From positions 36,039 through 100,038 of the forward strand of contig JAUYFM010000058.1 of the NCBI GenBank assembly GCA_030690945.1: a stretch of 64,000 nucleotides of DNA. Reading direction: 5' to 3'. The position numbers were made by a program, and so were the translations under genes. Shown one piece after another: positions 18,205-25,814 of the stretch. Source of the stretch: Smithellaceae bacterium (GTDB lineage Bacteria > Desulfobacterota > Syntrophia > Syntrophales > Smithellaceae). Each line of letters opens with the position of its first letter. Position 1 is the first letter of the stretch. A model generated the notes under the pieces. The model had not been told where the DNA came from. It ran no database searches and saw only the letters and a program-made list of their open reading frames with translations.

Positions 18205-18681
18205 ATGACTGTGAAAAAGCGTCACGTGAAAAAAGGAATACTGTACGCTTCGATGGCTTGTTTTGCTCTGGCCATGATGATTGTGCTTTGTGTTCCCGGA
18301 AGCGGTTTTTGCGGGTCGTCAAACGATCCGGAGGAAAAGGCCGTGCTGGAGGCTGCCCGGAATTTTCTAGATGCGGAAGTCCGGCGCGATTATCCGGCGG
18401 TTTACGCCTGTTTTGCATCGTCGTCTCCGTATGTCCGGTCGCACAGCTATGAGCAATATCTTGCGGAAGTTCAAGCACTGCCGTACCGGATTGTCGGGTA
18501 CCGCATCGTCTCGGTGAGCTACATAAAGGATAACGAAGACAAAATGAAGCTTCCCGCAACCGAAAAGATTGCCCAGGTCGAGGTGGAATTAAAATTCCTG
18601 CATGCGGATACGCAGGATCTGTCGGAAATAAATATCGGGTTTGTTTTTTTTAAAGAGCGGGGAAGGTGGTACAAAAGTTAG
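18205..18681 (+). CDS. Secreted protein of unknown function in liv operon
   Basis: 158 aa with an N-terminal basic region and hydrophobic helix (residues about 10-30) ending GFCGSSN. The cysteine is not in a normal lipobox (Phe precedes it), so a cleaved or anchored signal is likelier than a lipoprotein. The mature part (about 45-158) has the alpha+beta pattern of NTF2-like/DUF4878 domains: an N-terminal helix with VLEAARNFLDAEVRRDYPAVY and a final strand GFVFFKERGRWY. It may be an accessory binding protein of the transporter, judged from position only. Confidence 0.6.
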   Translation: MTVKKRHVKKGILYASMACFALAMMIVLCVPGSGFCGSSNDPEEKAVLEAARNFLDAEVRRDYPAVYACFASSSPYVRSHSYEQYLAEVQALPYRIVGYRIVSVSYIKDNEDKMKLPATEKIAQVEVELKFLHADTQDLSEINIGFVFFKERGRWYKS

Positions 18682-18828
18682 CTGTCAGATTTATGAAGAA
18701 TCCATAAGTCAAAAATGACCGTGTGATCAATAGACCGGGCGTGGCGCTGGTAAATAAATGATCAACGGAATCAGACAGCGAATGAAAAACAATGCAGTAA
18801 ATAACACATTTAGAAAGGGGAAAGGTTT

Positions 18829-20031
18829 ATGCGTATCAGTAAAAATATCCTTGTAACAATGATCGTTCTTTTGCTTGCCGTTTTTCTGGTTGCTTCCGAA
18901 GGACTAGCACAGAAAATCGGTTTCGATGACAAAGAAATAAGAATCGGTTCATGGTCGCCCCAGACAGGTCCGGCGGCTCCCTGGGGAGCGACTTCACGCG
19001 GTGTTAAGCTCCTTTTCGATATAATCAATGAAGAAGGCGGAATTCATGGCAGGCAACTCCGTTTGTTCATTCGCGATGACCAGTACAACCCTTCACAGAC
19101 CATGGCCGCCGTCAGAGATCTGGTTGACCGCCAGGGCGTTTTAGCCTTCGTCGGTGGTGTCGGCACGGCGCCCGCACTTGCTGTGAAGCAATATCTTGCG
19201 CAGAACAAGATCCCGCTGGTTTCTGTTATGACGGGCGCTGAAAACATTCACGTGCCGCACAATCCCTGGCTTTGGGGCACGTGGCCGCTTTACGATGATG
19301 ACGCATCGGTAATGGCGAAGTTTGTTGTGCAAAAATTAAAGGCCAAAAAGATCGGTATGCTTTACCAGAACGATGATTATGGTCTTGACCCTCTCGCGGC
19401 GGTTCAACGGCGCCTCAAGACGTACAACATGGAGCTGGCGATTGCGGTTCCGGTTGAGCCGATCGAACGGGATCTGTCTTCGCAGATCTCCCGGCTCAAG
19501 GCGGCAGGCTGCGACGTGGTGATCGGTTATGTCGCTCCCACACAGGCGGCCATTGCCCTGAGAAGCGCTGTGTCCGTTGATTTCCGGCCGCAGTGGATCC
19601 ATTCCTACAACCTTACCGATTTTGTCCTCATGAACAAGATCACAGACGGTTTATGGGCCAAAGAAGGCGTCATGACCAGTGCATTCACGGACGATATCTT
19701 TGACTACAGCTTACCGAATATGAAAAAATATGCGGACACCGCCAAACGGCTTGCTCCGGACGAACGCTGGGGAATCTTTTACGCGGCCGGTATTGTCGCG
19801 GCCGAGCCTCTGGTGCATGCCCTCAAACAGGCGGGCAGAGACCTGAGCACGGAAGCCCTCGTCAGAGAACTCAATAAAATGGATAACTTCAAGGGTATCG
19901 GCCCGAGAGTGTCCTGGTCGGCCAAAAATCATTTGCCTCCGAAGGAGTTCAGTGTCTGGAAATGCGGTCCCAAGGGAGAGGTCATCGTGGTTCAGGGTTG
20001 GACAGTGAACGATATGCCTAAAAAGAGATAG
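18829..20031 (+). CDS. livK: HAAT-family ABC transporter substrate-binding protein
   Basis: Periplasmic type I binding protein, 400 aa. Signal peptide 1-27 (cleavage after GLA or LAQ); then IRIGSWSPQTGPAAPWG and GVKLLFDIINEEGGIHGRQL, typical of LivK/Leu-Ile-Val binding folds, and IGMLYQNDDYGLDP in the hinge region. Shine-Dalgarno GAAAGGGG lies just upstream. A strong hairpin after the stop separates it from livG, which would protect this mRNA and favour excess binding protein. Confidence 0.93.
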   Translation: MRISKNILVTMIVLLLAVFLVASEGLAQKIGFDDKEIRIGSWSPQTGPAAPWGATSRGVKLLFDIINEEGGIHGRQLRLFIRDDQYNPSQTMAAVRDLVDRQGVLAFVGGVGTAPALAVKQYLAQNKIPLVSVMTGAENIHVPHNPWLWGTWPLYDDDASVMAKFVVQKLKAKKIGMLYQNDDYGLDPLAAVQRRLKTYNMELAIAVPVEPIERDLSSQISRLKAAGCDVVIGYVAPTQAAIALRSAVSVDFRPQWIHSYNLTDFVLMNKITDGLWAKEGVMTSAFTDDIFDYSLPNMKKYADTAKRLAPDERWGIFYAAGIVAAEPLVHALKQAGRDLSTEALVRELNKMDNFKGIGPRVSWSAKNHLPPKEFSVWKCGPKGEVIVVQGWTVNDMPKKR

Positions 20032-20038
20032 GGTGCAA

Positions 20039-20078
20039 GAATCAGGGCGCGGCATTTGATGATGCCGCGCCCTGATTC
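20039..20078 (+). repeat. 17-bp perfect hairpin between livK and livG, REP-related
   Basis: GAATCAGGGCGCGGCAT (20039-20055) pairs perfectly with ATGCCGCGCCCTGATTC (20062-20078) across a 6-base loop. No T run follows directly, so it is more likely an mRNA-stabilising or attenuating hairpin than a terminator. Its right end GCCCTGATTCACCGG is identical to a stretch of the REP composite at 9792-9806, linking it to that repeat family. Confidence 0.8.
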
Positions 20079-20151
20079 ACCGGAAGGCGTTTTTTACGAC
20101 AGATTTGTCTTCATGCGAATCAAGAATTTGAGAAAGAAGGAATGATATTTC

Positions 20152-20931
20152 ATGGGCTATTTCAGCGTTGAAAATTTAAGCATCCGTTTCGGTGGGCTGA
20201 AGGCGGTTGACGGTATAAGCTTCAGTGTCGAGAAGAATGAAATCTTTTCGATTATCGGTCCTAACGGATCGGGCAAAACAACCATCTTTAACCTGATCAG
20301 CGGCATCTACAAACCGGATAGCGGCGCGGTCATGATGGAGGGCGAAGATATGGTCGGAAAAACACCCGACCGGATCGCTCATAAAGGTATTGCCCGCACC
20401 TTTCAGAACATTGAGTTGTTCGCGAATGCCACCGTCATGGATAACCTCATGCTGGGCAGGCATATGCACATGAACACAGGGATATTCGGCGGCGCCTTTA
20501 TGTTTGGAAAGCGGTCAACTGCCGCCAAAGAGGAAGTCAAGCACAGGGAAGAAGTCGAAAAGATCATCGATTTTCTGGAACTTCAATCCGTTCGGGATTC
20601 CTTTGTAGGCAGCCTTGCCTATGGGAAGCGTAAACTCGTTGAAGTGGGTCGCGCGCTGGCGCTGGAACCCAAGGTGATGCTTCTGGACGAACCCTCCGCG
20701 GGAATGAACACGGAGGAAAAAGACGACCTGACCATATGGATCAAAGACATTCGGGAAGACTATAATATGACGATTCTGTTGATCGAACATGACATGAATA
20801 TGATTATGGGGATATCGGATCGCGTTTTCGCAATGCAGCAGGGGCAGAAAATAACATTGGGTACACCGCAGGAGGTGCAGAAACATCCCGATGTTATTAA
20901 AGCGTATCTCGGAGAGGAGGAAATCGGCTGA
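20152..20931 (+). CDS. livG: Branched-chain amino acid-type ABC transporter ATPase LivG
   Basis: Cytoplasmic ATPase, 259 aa. Walker A GPNGSGKTT near 37, LivG-specific insert after NIELFANATVMDNLMLGRH, signature region SLAYGKRKLVEVGRALALEP, Walker B MLLDEPSAGMN, and IEHDMN switch histidine. The stop overlaps the livF start by one base (TGATG). Pairs with LivF to power LivHM. Confidence 0.95.
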   Translation: MGYFSVENLSIRFGGLKAVDGISFSVEKNEIFSIIGPNGSGKTTIFNLISGIYKPDSGAVMMEGEDMVGKTPDRIAHKGIARTFQNIELFANATVMDNLMLGRHMHMNTGIFGGAFMFGKRSTAAKEEVKHREEVEKIIDFLELQSVRDSFVGSLAYGKRKLVEVGRALALEPKVMLLDEPSAGMNTEEKDDLTIWIKDIREDYNMTILLIEHDMNMIMGISDRVFAMQQGQKITLGTPQEVQKHPDVIKAYLGEEEIG

Positions 20932-21713
20932 TGCTCAAGGTGAACAATATAGAAACATGGTACGATTTAATCCGAGCGCTGCACGGAATTTCCTTTCAGA
21001 TAAAACAAGGCGATGTTGTAGCGTTGCTGGGTTCCAACGGCGCAGGCAAAACAACCATTCTGAAAACGATTATGCGCCTTTTTTATGATCTCAAAGAAGA
21101 GCAGCCTGAAAAAGGCACTATTGAATTTATGGGTCAATGCATTGAAAGAAAAGACACCGCTGAAATTGTGAAGATGGGAATAGGTTATGTTCCGGAAGGA
21201 CGTGAAGTATTTCCTGAGCTTTCCGTTTTGGAAAACATCACCATCGGCGCGTATACGAGAAATGATAGGCAGGGCATTAAAAGCGACATTGAAAACGTAT
21301 TCCACTATTTTCCCAGGCTCAAGGAAAGATCGAATCAGCAGGCAGGATTGATGAGCGGCGGTGAACAGCAGATGCTGGCGATCGGCCGGGCCTTGATGAG
21401 CAGACCGAAACTGCTTATGCTCGACGAACCATCCCTGGGGCTTTCACCGATTCTAACCAAGGAAATATTTGGAATCATCAAAGACATCAACGAGAAAGAC
21501 GGTGTGACGATCCTTCTGGTGGAGCAAAATGTAAACATGGCACTAAAATATTCCAGTTTTGCATACTTGCTGGAAAACGGACGTATCGTCCGGGCCGATA
21601 AACCAGAAGTGCTTCTAGAGGATGAGGACATTAAGGAATTTTACCTTGGCATAGCGGCTGAGCAGTCTGTAAAAGGTTACAAACGTTACAGACGCAAGGT
21701 GCGGTTTCGTTAG
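20931..21713 (+). CDS. livF: Branched-chain amino acid-type ABC transporter ATPase LivF
   Basis: Second ATPase, 260 aa, slightly longer than the usual 235 because of a basic C-terminal tail (KGYKRYRRKVRFR). Walker A GSNGAGKTT near 35, family motif GYVPEGREVFPELSVLENI, signature LMSGGEQQMLAIGRALMSRP, Walker B LLMLDEPSLGLSP, and VEQNVN. It follows livG with a one-base overlap. The acyl-CoA synthetase gene follows after 75 bases and probably belongs to the same transcript. Confidence 0.95.
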   Translation: MLKVNNIETWYDLIRALHGISFQIKQGDVVALLGSNGAGKTTILKTIMRLFYDLKEEQPEKGTIEFMGQCIERKDTAEIVKMGIGYVPEGREVFPELSVLENITIGAYTRNDRQGIKSDIENVFHYFPRLKERSNQQAGLMSGGEQQMLAIGRALMSRPKLLMLDEPSLGLSPILTKEIFGIIKDINEKDGVTILLVEQNVNMALKYSSFAYLLENGRIVRADKPEVLLEDEDIKEFYLGIAAEQSVKGYKRYRRKVRFR

Positions 21714-21788
21714 TCAGTGTGCCCATGGCCTTAAGGATGTTGCTATAAACCGCTTTTGTCGATTTACAAGTTTAAAGGGGGAAAGAGA

Positions 21789-23591
21789 ATGGCAATTAAT
21801 ACGTTGCCCAAGGCATTATTAAATATTGCGGGAAAACAACCAAACCGAATCGCCATGAGAAAGAAAGATTACGGCATCTGGCGTGATGTAACATGGGCAC
21901 AGTATCTCGAAAACGTGAAACATGTCGCTCTGGGGTTAAATGCCCTCGGCGTAAAATATGGCGACAGGGTTTCGATCATCGGGGAAAACAGACCGGAGTG
22001 GCTCTATTCGGCAATCGGCGCGGTATGCGCCGGCGGCGCCTGGGTCGGTATCTATACGACCAATCCTGTGGTGGAATGTCAATATGTAGTGGAACATTCC
22101 GATGCGGTTGTTTACATATGCGAGGACGAAGAGCAGCTGGATAAAGCCCTTGCGTTCAAAGATAAAACGCCGCTTCTGAAAAAGCTTATCGTATGGGAAA
22201 TGGAAGGGCTCAAGCATTTCAAAGATCCAATGTTTATGAGCTTTGATGAACTCCTCGAAATGGGACGGGAAGCGGATCGTAAAAACCCCGATCTTTTCAA
22301 ACAGCTGACGGAACTGGCCAAACCCGAAGATGTGGCAGGCATCATATATACATCAGGAACAACCGGACCACCCAAGGGAGCGATGCTTGCCCATGAGGGG
22401 TATCTCTGGATCGCCGAGGCGGCTAACAAGGTCATGCAGGGCACTGTTAATGATGAGACGATATCGTTTCTTCCCCTCAACCACGTTTACGAGCAGATAT
22501 ACGACATCATGTTCCATTTATACCAAGGGCATATCGTGAATTTCACGGAAAACACGGATACGGTCATGGCGGATATGTGTGATGTATCACCCACGCTGTT
22601 TCATGCGGTTCCGCGGATATGGGAAAAATACTACTCTGCGATTGTTCTGAAAATGGCTGATGCCACCTGGCTCAAAAGAACACTCTATAACATCGCCATA
22701 AAAGTCGGAAAAAAATATAACGACAGGGCACTGACCGGAAAGAAAACACCTATGTATCTTGCCCTTGCCTACCATATACTGTACTTTGTGGTATTTAGAA
22801 AACTTAAAAAACGTCTCGGTTTTGACCGGGTTCGCCTAGGGGCGTCCGGGGCAGCGCCGATTTCGCCTGACGTTTTGAAGTTTTTCCAGAGTATCGGCAT
22901 TCCGATTCGTGAAGGATACGGCATGACCGAAACAACCGGCATTACACACATGTCGAGTGAAAAGGAATATAAAGTTGGAACCGTCGGAAAGGCCCTGCCC
23001 GGCACGGAAGTAAAAATTGCTGAAGACGGCGAGATCCTCGTCAAACACAAGGGGATTTTTAAGGGCTATTACAAGGATGAAGAACTGACGAAGGAAGTTC
23101 TGATTGACGGATGGATGCACACAGGCGATGTGGGAGTGATTGACGAGGAAGGATATCTCAAACTGACCGACCGGAAAAAGGATCTGATCATTACGGCGGG
23201 CGGTAAAAACATCGCTCCCCAGTACCTTGAGAACCTGCTGAAATTTTCACCCTACATCAACGATTCCGTGGTCATCGGAGACAAAAGAAAATACCTCACA
23301 GCCATCATCGTTGTCGATGAGGAAAACATCACCAAGTACGCCCAAGACAATAAGGTTCAGTTTACGACCTTTGCTACCATGACGAAGGCTCCGGAGATTA
23401 TTGAACTCATTCAGCAGGAAGTCGACAAAGTGAACAAGCAGGTTGCCCGTGTCGAGAATATCAGAAAATTTGCAATACTCGACAAGAAACTCTACACGGA
23501 AGACGGTGAAGTGACTCCGACCATGAAGGTGAAGCGAAAATCGATCAACGCCCAGTTCGGCGACCTGATCGAATCCATGTACAAGGACTAA
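21789..23591 (+). CDS. AMP-forming long-chain-type acyl-CoA synthetase
   Basis: Adenylate-forming ligase, 600 aa, activating a carboxylic acid to its CoA ester with ATP. Core motifs: IIYTSGTTGPPKGAMLAH (P-loop-like, near 190), GYGMTETTG (near 382), DGWMHTGDVGVIDEEGYLKL and DRKKDLIITAGGKNIAPQY (hinge), and a C-terminal TPTMKVKRK lysine. ATG 21789 follows AAAGGGGGAAAGA; in-frame codons upstream lack a ribosome site. Its position right after a solute ABC transporter suggests uptake followed by CoA activation of the same acid. Substrate not predictable. Confidence 0.93.
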   Translation: MAINTLPKALLNIAGKQPNRIAMRKKDYGIWRDVTWAQYLENVKHVALGLNALGVKYGDRVSIIGENRPEWLYSAIGAVCAGGAWVGIYTTNPVVECQYVVEHSDAVVYICEDEEQLDKALAFKDKTPLLKKLIVWEMEGLKHFKDPMFMSFDELLEMGREADRKNPDLFKQLTELAKPEDVAGIIYTSGTTGPPKGAMLAHEGYLWIAEAANKVMQGTVNDETISFLPLNHVYEQIYDIMFHLYQGHIVNFTENTDTVMADMCDVSPTLFHAVPRIWEKYYSAIVLKMADATWLKRTLYNIAIKVGKKYNDRALTGKKTPMYLALAYHILYFVVFRKLKKRLGFDRVRLGASGAAPISPDVLKFFQSIGIPIREGYGMTETTGITHMSSEKEYKVGTVGKALPGTEVKIAEDGEILVKHKGIFKGYYKDEELTKEVLIDGWMHTGDVGVIDEEGYLKLTDRKKDLIITAGGKNIAPQYLENLLKFSPYINDSVVIGDKRKYLTAIIVVDEENITKYAQDNKVQFTTFATMTKAPEIIELIQQEVDKVNKQVARVENIRKFAILDKKLYTEDGEVTPTMKVKRKSINAQFGDLIESMYKD

Positions 23592-23701
23592 GCCCAGATC
23601 ACCAGTAATACAGAACATTGAGCTGAATGTCAGGGATAAACCTGTTGATGTATGCGTATATCAATCACGACATGCGCAGCCTTGTTATCTGTATAAATTT
23701 A

Positions 23702-23730
23702 TTGACACTCCGATTTCTTCTCCATATACT
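23702..23730 (+). promoter_or_regulatory. Sigma-70 promoter upstream of thioesterase gene
   Basis: TTGACA (23702-23707) and TATACT (23725-23730) with a 17-base spacer, 43 bases before the thioesterase start. Confidence 0.6.
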
Positions 23731-23772
23731 CCGGCAACAAAATACAACCATTGTCCATAAATGAGAGAAAAT

Positions 23773-24237
23773 ATGCCGCAAGTTTATCACTACGAAATAA
23801 CCGTGCCGAAGGAAGCGGAAGATCAAAACGGGCATGTCAATAACGTGGAATATCTGCGCTGGACGCAGGACGCCACGATGAAGCACTCCGAAATGACCGG
23901 CTGCACACAGGCGACCAACGTCGTCGGCGCGACCTGGGTGGTGCGAACACACAAAATCGAATACCTAAAACCCGCATTTGCCGGCGACAGGGTTGTTGTG
24001 AAGACTTGGGTCGCAAACTTCCGCCGTGTCCAGTCGCTACGCAAATACAGAATAATTCGTCCGTCGGATAAAGCCCTGTTGGCCGTGGGAGAGACGGACT
24101 GGGTTTTTGTGGATGTTCAAAAAGGTACGCTGCGCTCCATTCCCAAAGAAGTTAGGGCTACATTTGAACTCCTACCGGAAGAAAAAGAAGCGGATATTTC
24201 AGCGAATGAGGAGACCCTTTGCTTCCTGCACACTTGA
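23773..24237 (+). CDS. Hotdog-fold acyl-CoA thioesterase with replaced C-terminus
   Basis: 154 aa thioesterase of the 4-hydroxybenzoyl-CoA/YbgC group: VPKEAEDQNGHVNNVEYLRW holds the usual catalytic acidic/His-Asn motif, followed by THKIEYLKPAFAGD and WVANFRRVQSLRKYRI. ATG 23773 follows GAGAG; ATG 23761 is in frame but has no ribosome site. The last 13 residues (after EADI) are unlike the second, truncated copy of this gene at 25124-25318, which ends EADILDL: the C-terminus here comes from the DNA joined upstream of the toxin-antitoxin pair. Probably still functional. Confidence 0.87.
   Translation: MPQVYHYEITVPKEAEDQNGHVNNVEYLRWTQDATMKHSEMTGCTQATNVVGATWVVRTHKIEYLKPAFAGDRVVVKTWVANFRRVQSLRKYRIIRPSDKALLAVGETDWVFVDVQKGTLRSIPKEVRATFELLPEEKEADISANEETLCFLHT
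24091..24198 (+). repeat. 108-bp direct repeat, left copy (3' end of thioesterase gene)
   Basis: Matches 25199-25306 with three mismatches in 108 bases. Identity stops sharply at GATATT on the right; on the left it fades over about 60 bases into a diverged but still homologous sequence. Confidence 0.9.
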
Positions 24238-24296
24238 CAAAACCGTTGATTATGGTTAAACAGGTCTTCGTCTGGTCTTATTTTAGGAGAGAGATT

Positions 24297-24536
24297 ATGG
24301 AAATGATCGGAACGTATGAAGCAAAAACCAACCTGGCCAAACTTCTGGAACGGGTCAATAAGGGAGAAACCATCGGCATAACAAAGCACGGCGTGCCTAT
24401 AGCTATCCTGGCACCCCCCCCTCAGGCAAAGAAAACGAACCCCCGTCAGACGATCGCGGAATTGCGCAGTTTCCGGGACGAAAACTTTCTTCAAGGCATT
24501 TCCCTGCGTAAAATGATTGAAGAAGGCAGGCGCTGA
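24297..24536 (+). CDS. Phd/YefM-family antitoxin
   Basis: 79 aa. N-terminal Phd/YefM fold: MEMIGTYEAKTNLAKLLERVNKGETIGITKHGVPIAIL is the family pattern (split below 20 residues: EAKTNLAKLLERV, then KGETIGITKHG, then PIAIL). The C-terminal half is the toxin-wrapping tail ending RKMIEEGRR. ATG 24297 follows AGGAGAGA at 24285-24292. A TTGACA at 24234-24239, overlapping the thioesterase stop, may be its -35 box. Five bases separate it from the PIN toxin gene; autoregulation is expected for such pairs. Confidence 0.88.
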   Translation: MEMIGTYEAKTNLAKLLERVNKGETIGITKHGVPIAILAPPPQAKKTNPRQTIAELRSFRDENFLQGISLRKMIEEGRR

Positions 24537-24541
24537 ATGAA

Positions 24542-24961
24542 ATGAAAGAAGATTTTGTCATTGATAATTCCGTGGTCATGTCATGGTGCTTCAAAGATGA
24601 AACAAAAAAATACACGGACGCCATGCTGGACCGCCTGGAAAACGCCACAGCTTATGTGCCGACTATCTGGCCGCTGGAAGTCGGCAACGTGCTGCTGGTG
24701 GCCGAACGAAAAAAAAGACTGAGCGAATCTGACAGCTTCCGCTTTATTGCTTTATTGAACGCACTGCCTATTATTGTCGAGCAGGAACCACCGGAAAGAA
24801 TGCTGAGCGAGATATTGAATCTTGCCCGCGAACACAAGCTGTCGAGCTATGACGCTTCCTACCTGGACCTCGCCATCCGTAAAGGATTACCGTTTGCCTC
24901 AACGGATGACCATCTGATAAACGCTGCAAAACGTTGTGGTGTATCCATTTTAAAAGGCTGA
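24542..24961 (+). CDS. PIN-domain (VapC-like) RNase toxin
   Basis: 139 aa PIN-domain protein, metal-dependent RNase of a type II toxin-antitoxin pair. Visible acidic residues of the active site: FVIDNSVVMSW (first Asp), WPLEVGNVLL (Glu), and YDASYLDLA followed by PFASTDDHLI (the last two Asp clusters). Length is typical for VapC. It follows the Phd-type antitoxin by 5 bases. The module sits between two copies of a thioesterase 3' end, suggesting recent acquisition. Confidence 0.9.
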   Translation: MKEDFVIDNSVVMSWCFKDETKKYTDAMLDRLENATAYVPTIWPLEVGNVLLVAERKKRLSESDSFRFIALLNALPIIVEQEPPERMLSEILNLAREHKLSSYDASYLDLAIRKGLPFASTDDHLINAAKRCGVSILKG

Positions 24962-25123
24962 ATAACGGCAGCAAGGCCTGCAAGCCGACCTCCAAAATCC
25001 GGCGCTTTCTTTTTGTCAATTTTCGAATGGCTGTTTTGGAGATATTTTATTCACTCGACCGGGTTGATCGGTCTGAAGGTGAGCGAAACAAACTTTGAAA
25101 TGATGTCCGCTCATGCTTTTTAG

Positions 25124-25318
25124 AAAAAAGAGGATTTTTCAAGGACGACCAAGTACCGAATTCTTCGTCCGACAGATAGAACCCTGCTGGCCGAAGGCGA
25201 GACGGACTGGGTTTTTGTGGATGTTCAAAAAGGCACGCTGCGCTCCATTCCCAAAGAAGTTAGAGCTACATTTGAACTCCTGCCGGAAGAAAAAGAAGCG
25301 GATATTCTTGATCTCTAA
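25124..25318 (+). pseudogene. 3' stub of a second thioesterase gene
   Basis: After TAG 25121 an open frame of 64 codons encodes EDFSRTTKYRILRPTDRT, then LLAEGETDWVFVDVQKG and ends EADILDL. This is the C-terminal 40 percent of a hotdog thioesterase paralogous to 23773-24237. The N-terminal catalytic part is missing. It lies 20 bases upstream of the selenoprotein gene, so the ancestral order was probably thioesterase followed by peroxiredoxin. Confidence 0.85.
25199..25306 (+). repeat. 108-bp direct repeat, right copy
   Basis: Copy of 24091-24198 with three mismatches; lies inside the thioesterase stub. The two copies bracket the toxin-antitoxin genes and define a 1108-base repeat-to-repeat period. 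Confidence 0.9.
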
Positions 25319-25338
25319 TTTGAAAGGAGGTTCCCATC

Positions 25339-25803
25339 ATGTCAAGAATCGAACTCAACATCCAGGCGCCCAATTTCACCCTGAATGATTTTAACGGCAA
25401 GCGCACATCTCTTGCCGATTTTGCCGGACAAAAAAATGTGCTCGTGGTTTTCAATAGGGGATTTTTCTGACCCTTCTGCCGAGCGCACATGGCGCAGTTG
25501 CGCCGGGATTACGATCAATTCGTAAAGTTAAATACGGAAATTATCGTTGCCGGGCCGGAGAAGGCCGAGGCATTCAGGGATTACTGGACAAAAGAAAACC
25601 TCCCGTTTGTCGGCCTGCCCGATCCCGAGCATCATGTGTTGAAGGTGTACGGCCAGGAAGTCAAGCTGTTCAAACTGGGCCGGCTACCCGCGCAGATGCT
25701 CATTGATAAATCCGGAAAAGTACGCTTCGTGCATTACGGCCATTCGATGTCGGATATTCCACCGAATGAAGAGATTCTCAACCTGATTGAAACACAGCTA
25801 TGA
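25339..25803 (+). CDS. Peroxiredoxin-like selenoprotein (in-frame UGA read as Sec44)
   Basis: 154 aa when TGA 25468-25470 is read as selenocysteine. AAAGGAGG at 25322-25329 gives the start ATG 25339. Upstream of the TGA the frame reads APNFTLNDFNGKRTSLADFA and VLVVFNRGFF, downstream PFCRAHMAQLRRDYDQF and LPAQMLIDKSGKVRFVHYG: one continuous AhpC/TSA-type thioredoxin fold. The UGA falls exactly on the first Cys of the family's CPFC/CPYC redox motif, giving U-P-F-C with Cys47 as partner. A hairpin 20 bases after the UGA could be the SECIS. It presumably reduces peroxides in the cytoplasm. Without decoding, only a 104-aa C-terminal piece from ATG 25489 would appear. Confidence 0.88.
25491..25504 (+). 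promoter_or_regulatory. Candidate bacterial SECIS hairpin
   Basis: GGCGC (25491-25495), loop AGTT, GCGCC (25500-25504), starting 20 bases after the in-frame TGA. Position, small GC stem and a G in the apical loop agree with bacterial SECIS elements that bind SelB; the bulged U typical of E. coli elements is not evident. Confidence 0.6.
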
Positions 25804-25814
25804 GAGAAATCTTT

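Noticed and set aside
18205..18330. Possible lipoprotein signal (GSGFC) in the unknown liv-operon protein
   Set aside because: Phe at -1 of the Cys does not fit a lipobox, so lipidation is not claimed.
25121..25123. TAG before the thioesterase stub as a second recoding site
   Set aside because: Sequence upstream of it shows no thioesterase homology in any frame, so the stub is a truncated copy.
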